Below, piece by piece: positions 39,301 through 51,300 of a stretch of 64,000 bases of DNA. Origin of the DNA: Caprimulgus europaeus (Eukaryota; Chordata; Aves; Caprimulgiformes; Caprimulgidae); contig OU015529.1 in the NCBI GenBank assembly GCA_907165065.1, positions 5,133,054-5,197,053 on the forward strand. Direction: 5' to 3'. Position numbers and translations under genes: made by a program. The notes under the pieces were generated by a model that saw only the letters and a program-made list of their open reading frames with translations, was not told where the DNA came from and made no database searches. Position 1 is the first letter of the stretch. Every line of letters starts with the position of its first letter.

Positions 39301-42300
39301 AAAACAAAACAGCAGGTTAGCTCATGTCCCAGCACCAGTACCCCAAGGTACCCAAACCACAGGAGACCTGCAGGTCTCATCCTGGTGGGGATCAGCCACA
39401 GCACCTCGAAGATGCTGCTGCTGCCCAGGGCAGGTGATAGCAACACCTTGGAGGAGGAAACCTCCACTGAGCTTCTGATCTGTCACGTGAAAGGCCCTGG
39501 ACACTGGGGGATGCTTGCTAAATAACAGTTTGGATGCTGCTGCCTTGAACTTGGTTGTTTCTGCCAGATCTGAATTTTTGTGGATGTCTACCCCAGCAAT
39601 TTCCCATTCCACGTTGCTTTCATCAGCACAAGGATTCTCCTGTACTGATACCAAGCCTTTTCCCCTCCTTAATTGTGTATGGAAGCCGATGGAGAGGTGA
39701 CTGGGATTGTCCCTGAAGCTAATGGTTAAATCCATGAGCTTATACACACAGTGGAGACAGGGAGCCAGTCCATACATGATCAGAACTTGGGAAGACAACT
39801 AAGCATGTAAACCAGAGTAATGCTGTATTACTTACAAGTGGTAACATCTGCTAGTTCAGGAGTAGGAGAGACTGTTGCTGTGAGAACAAAAAGATAAAAT
39901 TAAATATTGTCTGCATTTTAAATGTATATTTTTGCCTCAAGACCCATAGCAGCAGCCTTGGCCACTTGCAATACCACCAAGTGAAACCCTCACAATCTTT
40001 TTGGTGCCCAAGATGGGGCATGAGGGGCTGAGATAACAGTTTTGAACAGAGTGCTTTAACAAAATTGTTATCATGTTGGATTAACAGATGGTGGTTAAGA
40101 TGTTGCTACGTTTCATTACAGAGTTGTTAATAGAAGTGTGGAACATGAGTCCTTACTTGCTTTTAATTGCAATGCTTATTAGCTATAAAAACATGATTAA
40201 GGGTCTTGTCCAGCTGCACTGTTTGCTAATGACTGAGAATAGCCCAGCTTCTGTACATTGTGTTTCCACCATCTTCTCATTTTGGGCCTGAGATCAAGAG
40301 TCTTGTGCTCTTAAGTGCTAGCCAGGTGAAACCACCACAATAACACAATATGACAGCACAGCACGAGTGTTGCTTCCGTATAGGATCTCACTTTGTCTTA
40401 GAAACAGCTGAGTCCCCAAAGATGCAGTGGCCTGCCAGCCTACACTGATGTCTAGGATCAGACACACCACATTCATCTAGTGCTAGAACCTCCATCAAAA
40501 CAATCTCCTTCTGCATCCTCAGCTGGCAGAAATTTTCTTCATTTTTCTCAATCAAATAAATATGATGCAGATCTTGGAAAAAGAGTACGAATTTGTAGAG
40601 GGAAGAACATATGTTTCTAAAACTGCAAGTCTGACACAAGTACCCTGAGGCTTTTAGGCAAATAGTCTTTGTCCCAAAAGCAGATTCCAGTAGGCTTGGT
40701 TTCCCAAAGCCTACTGGTGGTCCTGTCTGGAAGAAAATACCTATAGCCCTGCTCTTGCCTCTCTGCTTCCTCCAGACCCAGCTAGAGGAATCCCTTGTTG
40801 GAAGGACAAGATAGCCCCAGGATGTATGGAGCCCACGGGGTCTGGTCCCACCTGTGACCAGGGTGCCCCTGGCCACCCTTCTTGGCTTTCACCAGCCTCC
40901 TCTCTCCCTGCACAGCCACTGGCTCCTCCTTTCACCCATACCAGCTTAGGAAACTTAATTCACACCAAATAAAATGGCAAAGGCGAGCACCTGCACAGAT
41001 AACACCAGCATCTTCCTTGTGGTAGCAGTCGTGTGTGCCCAGCCCTCTGTGGGAGCACTGCTCCAGGGAGGACTCATCCCCTCTGCATGCCACCTCGTCC
41101 AGGAGAATATCTCCTTTGCCTTCCCCAAAAAAGGCATCAACTTTGGCTGAGACAGCATCTCCACAACCCAGCTGCCTGCACACAACCGCGGCATCCTTCA
41201 TGTCCCAGCCATCATCGCAGACGGTTGCCCAGCTCCCGTTGTGAAAGACTTCGAGGCGTCCTGAGCACCCATCCTCTCCGTTCACCAGTTTCAGGGACAT
41301 GTCTTGGAAAAGCAGAGGGAAACACATGGACATTCAGCAGCCTCAGAAATGGGCTTTCCAGGTGCATTTATCAAATAGCAAAACCCAACTTCGTTGTGTT
41401 GCACAGAAGGTGGAAAAACCATGAAATTAATCTGACTGTAACAAGCTATATTGTGTCAGTTCATCAGCTATCCTAAGTCCTTACTCTCATAGTGTGCCTT
41501 ATACACCTGGGAGTAAATATAAGGATTTTTTTTTCCCTCTTTCAGGCTCTGATGTATATGTCCATGACTGAAGTAACCAGTCCTATTGATACCTCAGAAT
41601 CACAGCATGTCAGGGATTGGAAGGGACCTCGACAGATCATCCAGTCCAACCCTCCTGCCGGAGCAGGAACACCTGGATGAGATCACACAGGAAGGTGTCC
41701 AGGCGGGTCTTGAGTGTCTCCAGAGAAGGAGACTCCACACCCTCCCTGGGCAGCCTGTCCCAGGGCTCTGCCACCCTCACAGTAAAAAGATTCTTCTGAA
41801 GTTTAAGTGGAACCTCCTGTGTTCCAGCTTACACCCATTGCCCCTTGTCCTACCATTGGACACCACTGAGAAGAGCCTGGCTGACACTCACCCTTTACAT
41901 ATTTACAAACATTAATGAGGTCCCCACTCAGCCTCCTCTTCTCCAAGCTAAAGAGCCCCAGCTCCCTCAGCCATTCCTCATCAGGGAGATGCTCTACTCC
42001 CTTCATCACCCTGGTGGCTCTGTGCTGGACTCTCTCCAGCAGCTCCCTGTCCTTCTTGAACTGTGGGGCCCAGAACTGGACACAATATTCCAGATGTGGC
42101 CTCACCAGGGCAGAGTAAAGGGGAAGAAGAACCTCTCTTGACCTCCTGACCACACCCCTTCTAATGCACCCCAGGATGCCACTGGCCTTCCTGGCCACAA
42201 GGGCACAGTGCTGGCTCATGGTCATACCAGCATTCCTTAGCAGCACAACTCATGGTAAGCCTCAAGCATCTCAGAAACTCATCTTACACGCATTTATTTG

Positions 42301-45300
42301 CTTTGAAATTTTTACCTATAACATTTTTGCCTTCCTTCCCAGTGCTTAAGTTATTATATAAAATATATCAGCTGTGAAAACTTTGCAAGACCCATCCAAG
42401 GAGAACTCACCAGCTGGAACAGGCTCTGTTGTGACCACTGGAGTCACTGGCTCTAGGAAAGGAAACAGAAAAGTGAATTTCTAGTTTTACTACAAGATGT
42501 TTAATAATGTTCTTCAGTTAGTATGTGTTAAAAAAAATTAAAAAACCCCCAAAAAATAGAGAAAAAGAGGGGAGAAAAAGAGAGAAAAAATAATCTTTAA
42601 TTGCTTTGGGTGTGGGACATACTCACCAAAGAGACATGTGCCTGCCTGGGTCATGTGTTTAACTCCACTTGAGGTCTTTACTGAAAAACCTAACTCTATT
42701 GAAAGTTTGCTTTGATTTTTCCCCAGGGAAAGGTATCCCCAAGATAAGCTGTAAACCAGCATTCTTTGTGCCAGGTCTCATCCACAACCCCTTTCAGCCA
42801 GTTAGGATTCACCTGGGTCATCTCAGGCTCACAGAGTGCCCTCCACGTGGATGAGCTTTGTCTGTGGGCCACCACTTGCCTTGGCACTAGCCACACAGGG
42901 ACTGCACTTGGGCTCTCCAACTGTGTACGTGTTTCCAGTCAGAATACAGAATTGCTGGAAAACTGGGAATTGATTTGGAAAAAATCCTAAAGGAAGTTAC
43001 TAAAAATATTTTCCTACTAAACACAAGAAAAGGATGTTTTATTTACTGGTGAAAGTTCATAATTGATGGGAAATTAGGACTAGGAGGACTGAAATATAAG
43101 AGTGATGATGTAAAATTATGGTTCAAATGGTAATATCTGAAGCAGTCAGGTAATAGAGTAGAAAATGGCATTGGGTAAGATTGACAATGGTATTCCAGGT
43201 CACCAAAGGATTTGGAAACTAAAATAAAAATTTAAATGCAAACTTGTGTGAATAAACTGCTTGAATTAACAAAAAGAAAAAAACAACCGTGGTAAAACGC
43301 AGCAATTCTCATAGGTCTTGGTTTCACACCTGAAATAATTTCACTGATGGAAACAAGTTGTGCATTAAAATTTCAGATGCAGGCAAGCTTGCATAGCTCA
43401 GGCAGCAATAGTTTAGGAGAGGTGTGCTAGTGTACCTGCACAAATGACACCGGCATCCTCTTTATGTTGGCAGTTGTGGACAGCAATCCCTCTGTGAGAA
43501 CACTCCCACAGGTTGTCTTCATCCCCTCTGCACTGCACGTCATCCAAAAGGATGTTCCCAGAGCCTGGGCCAAACTGGGCTTCAGACACAGCCAGCAGAG
43601 CTTCTCCACACCCCAGCCTCCTGCAGACCACCTGGGCATCCACCAGCTCCCAGGCGTCATCGCAGACCGTTCCCCAGCTGCCGTTGTGGTAGAGCTCAAC
43701 GCGTCCTGAGCACCGGCTGTTGCCATCTGCCAGTCGCAGGGACAGGGCAGAGGTGGCTGCTGTGGAGAAAGAGGTGGTCCTGTGTTGGTGGTGGTCATCC
43801 AAGGTGGTGACACAACCTGTCTTCAGGCCAAGTACCACCCCAGTGCAGACAGGAGCAGGTAGCCCACAGCATGGTTTGCTCTGACAAAGGAACCTCCCCT
43901 GAATCTCAGTGCTGGTGTATGATAGATATTATAAACCCACCTTTCTCCATGCAATACCCAACGAGCATGGACATAGTCTTCTTCCACAATGTGCTGATCT
44001 CTAGGAAAAATGATCCTCACCCATGCAGCTAGTTGCCACCTCTCCCCACTTTGTGCAATAGAGGGAAGGTTTTCTCCCTTCACTTTACCATCATTCTCAT
44101 CTATACTGTCTAAAGGATGAACACAAATACCCAGAGCCAACCTTTTCCTGGGGTACCTCGAAATCTAAGGGGTATGGTTTGGGGTTCTTTGGTGTTTTCT
44201 TCCTTTAAATAATGACTGGTTCAGCTTCTTTTCCCAACTTTGCTAACCCTCTGGCATAACAGATGGTTGGCACAGCATCGTTTCCCCAGAATAGTAGCAG
44301 AGCTATTTCTACAGCCCAGGCTCATTTCTGAGAGCTGGGTACTTATAGAGTACTCTACACATTTATCTTGGTTTCAGAGGGAAAGGCTTTTAGAGATCTG
44401 AAGTTCCAAATTAGTTTTATGGGCCTAGAGTGTATTTTTCTTCCAGAGAAAGAAATCAGAGACACTGTGCCAACAACATAATTGAGTTCCTTCTAGTTTG
44501 TGGCCATCATAAACTCTACCAAGTGTACACACCTGTCTTACTCCTTGGTGGGTCTGTGATGATGAGGATTTCATTTTGGGGCACTTTGCTGTCACCTGGC
44601 AGCTATTTGTAACTAACTAATGCACATCTGCTCAGAGTGAGAGCTGTGTTTCCTAGGACTGTCTGTCTCCTTAATTCCTTTTTGCTGACCATGATCAAAG
44701 CTCCTTCCATCTGAGTACCATGCTTATCATTTGCTCCTGCAAATGTTGCCTGTAAAGAAATGCCAGCAGCAGGGTGCTTGACTCACTTCCCAAGATCTAG
44801 GTCTAAACTTCTACAAGACTGCTAAATATGATTTCAGGGAGAAAAAAAGATAATTAAGACAAAAGATAATTAACCTGTTGATCCAGGCATTGAGTATTCA
44901 GCAGTGATGTTGAAAAATGTTAAATAAAAAGTTTAAGAACAGATCTACATTAGCTTTCTAAATCCAAGTGAGAATAGTAAGAAAGAGGCATATTAAAAAT
45001 TCTATATCTCGATCTTGACTTAAGTTACAGGCAGAAATAAATTTATTATGATTCAACTGATATTAAAAATGGCTTTATTGGGAGGGAGGCATCTTTCCTA
45101 TTAAAGTTTCTAAGTTAATGACATATTTTATTAATCTGAAGTATGAACATCAATCTGAAATTTTTTTGGGGTACTTTTTCAGAAAATAAAGGACTGATTG
45201 AATAACAGTCCCAAGAACTTTTAATGTATTCTTGTGTGGGTGTCTACAGCCAGCTGAAAGACAACTTTTTACTTGCAGCAAGTTAATAAAAGAAAATAAT

Positions 45301-48300
45301 CAATATTTGCATCTCTTCACAGTCAATGATTTGTGCTTAGTTAAGTGCAGAATATAATAAAAGGAATTAGGGAACACTTAGTTTTTCTGAGTTTTGACCC
45401 CAAAGACCAGTTTACCTACAGTTTGTACAAGTGAAAGTAATGAGATTATTATTTACAGCTATAGAGGAGCCTTTTTCCCCCTTTAACCATTCAACAGCAT
45501 CCCTGTTCCACACAGTATGCCTAAATAATATGAAACTGGTTGCTGAGATACTTGGTTGAGCAGACACAGACAAAGCACTTAATAGTTACAAGCACATGGT
45601 TCCATAATAATGAAGGTATTACTTAGGAAGAAATTCTTCACTGTGAGGGTGGTCAGACACTGGAACAGGTTGCCCAGAGAAGCTGTGGCTGCTCCTCCCT
45701 GGAAGTGTTCAAGGCCAGGTTGGATGAGGCTTTGAGCAACCTGGTCTAGTGGAAGGTGTCCCTGCTGATGGCAGGGGGGTTGGAACTGGATGAGCTTTAA
45801 GGTCCCTTCCAACCCAAACCGTTCTATGATTCTATGAAACCATATATATACACCATTTATTGGCTTCCTTAAACCTGCATAATAGTCAACAGATCACTCA
45901 TTTAAGAAACTCACCTTCAACTTCTAAAAGCCAAGTAAATAAAAGTAAATCTCAAGGGACCACATTAATTTCTCACTTTCACTGATATGTGCAAAAAAGT
46001 GCCAATTTCCCCAGCCTGAATAAGTAAAGCAAGCAGCAAAATCTGATCAAAGCTCTGCAAAATATTCTTCTGAGCAGGAAAGTTTTCATTGCTATCCTTA
46101 TGAAAGTGAAATGACTGGCAGGAAAAAGGTAGAAAAAGCACTGACTGAAATGTCTTCTTTGCTGGGCTGAAGATTTCTCTGCTCATTTCTAAGACAACGT
46201 TGGTAGAAATTAGAGTGGATAGATCCTAGATCTTGAACATTAAAATATTGTTTGAAATAAGGTTAATGGGTGGAGCAGTAAGGAAATCTGTATTACACTT
46301 TCTAGTGCTGCTACTGCTGGTGTTGAGTCACAGCTCTCAACCTCAGACAGCACAGATGAGTCTGTAGAAGACAAGCAGTGTTAAAAAAGAGTTGTAAAGA
46401 GAGGAGTTATCAGTTGCCTTGCTAATTGTCTGTCATGCTGTGCAGCATCTTGGACTAACAGATGGTATGGGTGTTGAACAGCCACAGCTTCCCTACTGTG
46501 GTGAGGTCCTCAGTCCTTGCTACTGGAACTGACACAGGACAGAGCGTGGCAGAAGGAAGGGCAAGATCTGTGTGCTCTCTGGAGGACACGATGAAAATAC
46601 AAAGTGATCTTCATAAGCTGAATAAATGTCAAAAATCAGCAAGCTGAAATTCAACAAAGGCAGGTGGAACGGGCTACTCATTGGAATGAGAAAAACCAAA
46701 GCACAAGGGCAAAATCATCCTTCCTGCTGGCACAGAAGGACCACGGCAAAACTGGGACTTAGAAATGTTAATGCTACAATGAGCCAGTTTCAATCATGCT
46801 TTCAGAGTGATACATGGGACCTACTTATTCTCCTCTGCCCTAAAGAGACCTCAGCTGCTCAGTCAGTGATTGCACATTTAAGATAGAGATGATGAGGAGA
46901 GTTTGAAAGAATGAATCAAGGATATAATAGGCTTGAAAATCGTGAGCTCTGAGGAAAGTTTTAGAGAACTGAATTTAGTTTATGTGGGAAGAAGAAGGCT
47001 CTAAAGAGGATGGCCACCAGTTCCTCTGCTCCCTGGAGTCCACAGAGAGCTAAAGCAGTGACCGTAGGCACTGCAGAAAATGTCCATCAGTAAAAGAACT
47101 TTAAATAAAGTGTCCAACACATTGTGTGTCTTGAAAATATCTGTCAAGTTCAGAGGCAAAGTACACACAGTCATCTCCCCTGGTGAAGATTTGCATAGGA
47201 GTTTAAAGCCTACTGATGTTATCAATTTCTGCTTCATTAGAAGATGAGGTAGGACAGCATGTGGTGGATAGGAAGGTCCCAGCTCAGCTGATGGCTGGTA
47301 CAAAATGGCCCTGTATGGTGAAATTCCCCAATAAATTATTTCATATATTAGTTAAAACAACTTGTTCACTGAAAATTTGCAAAGTGCCTCACAAAATAGA
47401 TGCCAGAATAAGAGTTGCCCCAGCAAAGAGAATGAGGAAAAGATGGGTTATATGCACACACATTGCAACATGATCAGCATTGAAGAAGGGCTGGACCAAA
47501 GCTCTTCAGAAGTTAATTTCCCCTCACCACTGGGGACCACTAAGAGGTACTGAGGAGTATATGGACAGGACAAGCTTCAAGGTAAGCTCAGGTTCATAGA
47601 ATCACAGAATGGTTTGGGTTGGAAGGGACCTTTCAAGGTCATCTAGTCCAACCCCCCTGCAGTGAGCAGAGGCATCCTCAACCAGATCAGGTTCTCAGGT
47701 CCAACCTGACTTTGAATGTTTCCAGGGATGAGGCTTCTACCACCTCTCTGGGCAACCTGGGCCAGAGTTTCACCACCCCGATTGTAATAAATTTCTTCCT
47801 TATATCTAGCCTAAATCTCCCCTCTTTTAGTTTAAAATGATTTTCCCTTGTCCTGTTGCTACAGGCCCTGCTAAAATAATCTCCTACCTCCCACCTGTTT
47901 GCAGCTCAAGGACTTTCTGAGCCCCAAATGTTGCACGGTGTGGTGACACCAGGCAGCAATATTTTTGCTCCTGAACAATGCAAGGCACACAGGTTGTATC
48001 CAACTGTTCCTTACCTTCACTCAGGGCAGGCAGTGATGGTGGGGTTGTTGACAGCTCAGGACTGTCGGTGGCTGGGGCAGATGTGATCAAGTTATCAACT
48101 TCTGTGACAGAATAAACTGTTGAAGCTTTGAGGAAAAAAACCAAAACAATAGGAACAATGAACAATAATGACCAAACATGGATATGAACTAGAATAAAAT
48201 TTTTGGTTAAAACAATCTGGATTTGTCATTTTGCTAGAGAAGTGCAAAAACACAGCAAGCTTTATTTCAGAGAATAAACATGGGCTTGTCCCTTGTACTT

Positions 48301-51300
48301 CTACCTGAGCCTCTATAACCACATAAGACTACAACAAATCAGTATTTAAAATCTGGATTTTTAAGCTTCTTAGCTACTGGACAATGAAGCAATATGTTTT
48401 TAGCCCTCTTTATTAAAACTTCATTGCATACATTTTCCATACAATGTGGTTTTCCCTTAGTTTACTTGGACTTAAAATGATTTTACAACTATACCTTCAT
48501 CTTTGGAAGCTGTGCTGAGGGTTCCTGGTGTAGATACTGCCTCAGTCTCTTCATTTATCAAAGTAGGTGCAAAGGAGGAATGCAGGACTGTTGAAGGGAC
48601 TGTGAAAGGGTTGAAGAAATACATTATTGGAGAGAAATATCAACCTCTGTGGTGAGAGAGTCCAACAGGGATGAGTGGGAAAGTCTACAGAACCAGCTTT
48701 GGTACTGTGTCAGGTGGTGGCATCTCCATCTTTGGGGCTGGGAAAGAACTGTCAAAGCTTACTGTATTTTTGAGGTGAAGATATCACAGTCTGATTTAAT
48801 CATTTATGCTCTCCACTGTAAAATGTCCACTTTTGCCCGGACAAGAGCACTGATATTTGGGAACTTTTGCTGATGCCTAAATTACGCAAAAAAGTAGAAG
48901 CAGCCTGAAGTCCCAAATTATTAATAATTATGTATTTCCCAAACTTTGACAGCCCAATGTTATAGAAACAAAGGTTTTAGAAGCTGCATTCTTTCTTCAC
49001 TGAGGTGATTAATTAGCAGTTGACTGATCTTAAACTTTCTACAGTTATTGTAATCCTACCAATATAATCTATTTTAAACCAATTTAAACACTATTATTAT
49101 TAGATTTTATGGGATAGTGTCTGCTCTTACCTTCAGTAGCTGTGGAAGGGATTTCTGGAGCTGAGGTACCACCATCTCCTGTAGGTGAGGCAGGTGAAAT
49201 GGATGATTCTGCAGTATTTTCAGAGGCTGTGAGAAGAAGGGAAAACCACAGAAATTAGAGGGAGAAAGCATTCAGGTAAGGCTGAATGATTGAAATCAGC
49301 TCTTGATTAATTTAATTGCCTTCAGGCTTTGTGGCAAGGGGAGCCTGTCCACATCCACTGACATGGCTGGGAAATGGATCTTTGTGTTAATGCTTTGCTT
49401 TACAAGCAACTAAAAAGTTTCAGACTTCTTTCACCAAGAGTGAGAAAAGCGAAAGGAGTGAGAGGAGCAAAAATAGAAATGAGTGTTGCAATTTGGCAGT
49501 AACATTTATTGATAAGTAGTTTGGCAACAAGGCACACTTTGACAACTTTATTAAGTTCAAAAAGTGAAATAACAAAGAGTATCCTGCCTGTATAGGGGGA
49601 AATATTTATTACACCTATTCCTGGCTTATCTGACTGAAAGTCTTTCTCCCAGAGGTACACTGGAGAAAGGAGGGAGAGGCCATCAGGACTGACACTGAAA
49701 TACAGCATCTGTTTTTCCTGCAATTCTCCACTACATCTCTTTGCCCTGTGGAGCATCACCATCAAGAGCAGTGTGGAAGAGGAGAGGGAGGCTGGAGGGG
49801 CAGCCAGCTCTCTCATTCCCAGCTCTCTCATTCCCAGCTCTCTGGGCTGAGCCTGCAACATCCTGGGCCACAGGCTGGCAGAGACTGAGTCTGAGCTGAG
49901 AAACCCTCAAGTACAAGACCTGATGTTCCTTCTGGACTGGCTTGATAAAAAAGCCAAAGCCTGGAGGCTTATAAATGGTTTAGAATCCACATAGGTAACG
50001 TTACAAATGGTGAGAAACATAGAGTGGGTGGCTTTTTCCCCCCAAGTCATGCTTCTTAAAGGAATGAAAATAGAAATAATGGTTTCCTTCAGATTATGTG
50101 GTTCAAATTCTGCTTCCCTTGAAGCAGGCATGGCATATCTCACCTGCAGCTCCGATGGGAGTAGTGGCAGTAATGCCAGGGACAACCTGCCTGTGCTGCC
50201 AGAAAGCCAGCGGGTTGGTACCAAGCAGATGAAATTCATAGACAAGCATCATCTGCACTGAGAGATGGTGATTTTGCAACGTTTCTTGGCATCTCCACAG
50301 ATGTCCCCTCCTAACCCAAACTCATAACCACATTTTTTAATGTAGCATGTTGTGCAAATGCCCTTTACCTGTCTGCAGCGTAGTCAGGATCTCTGATGTC
50401 CTGCTTTCCTCTGTGACATCGGTGGAAACAAGGGGGGCACCTGTGCTACCAAAGGAGGCTATAAAGATGAGAAATTAAATGGTTGGAAGAAGCAATTAAA
50501 AGCACAAGTGTGATTTGAGGAGCTCATTTAGGTCATTTGAGGACCTTGCTTTAGGTCTCAGGCTTGATTATCAGTGTTATCAGTCTGCTAAATCACTGAG
50601 AGGCAGAGGTCCAACCCAGGGAGATGAGCTCAAATGTCTGGCTGTGCTCCTTAGTGTTTCAGGAGTTTTTAATGAATAAATTCACAATGATCTGGACACT
50701 TTTGCTTTACAAAATTCTAAATACACTATCTATAGCTACAAGCTCAGAGGTATTAATCATTAAATGCATATATTCCTGATGTGTTCTGACAGACTGATAA
50801 AGTGAAGATGTTGCAAGGGGGTTGTTCCTTCACAAAGATGTTTAATTTGTAGTTGCCTGCTGTGAATATTTTACAAATTTATGTGATAACCTCTTCATCC
50901 ATCTGAAAAATTCAAATTAAGAGAGTATTTTTTGAAAACAGCGCTTGCAAAATGGCTCTATAAACTGTGGTTGGTATTTCAGAAACTGAAACAGCATTTT
51001 CTTCTGTGACAATAGTGGATGCAGAAGATGTAACTGAGCCCAAGAGAAAATTGAGGAAATAAAAAGGAGAGATTGGCAGCAATTAGGAGTGAACATGTGA
51101 ACTGAAATCTTGATGAAAGTAAGTAGATTTGGGCTTTGCAGGACAGTGAGTCAATGCATAGCCCTTTATTTTTGCAGAAAAGAAAGACTTTCACCTTCAT
51201 TTAATATTTAAAAATAAAAATAGTAGATATTTCTGCATTCTTTTACTACTACAGATGCAATAGTCATTTGGAAAGATGCAAAGTGGCCGTTGTTAAGGTA

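Noticed and set aside
41803-42246. 147-codon minus-strand frame as a host gene
   Set aside because: It is the C-terminal part of CR1 ORF2 ([19 protein letters not shown]), not a host exon.
49400-49916. 153-codon minus-strand frame with [10 protein letters not shown]-type repeats
   Set aside because: The repeat is the 15-bp tandem repeat read as protein; no splice phase fits the surrounding gene.
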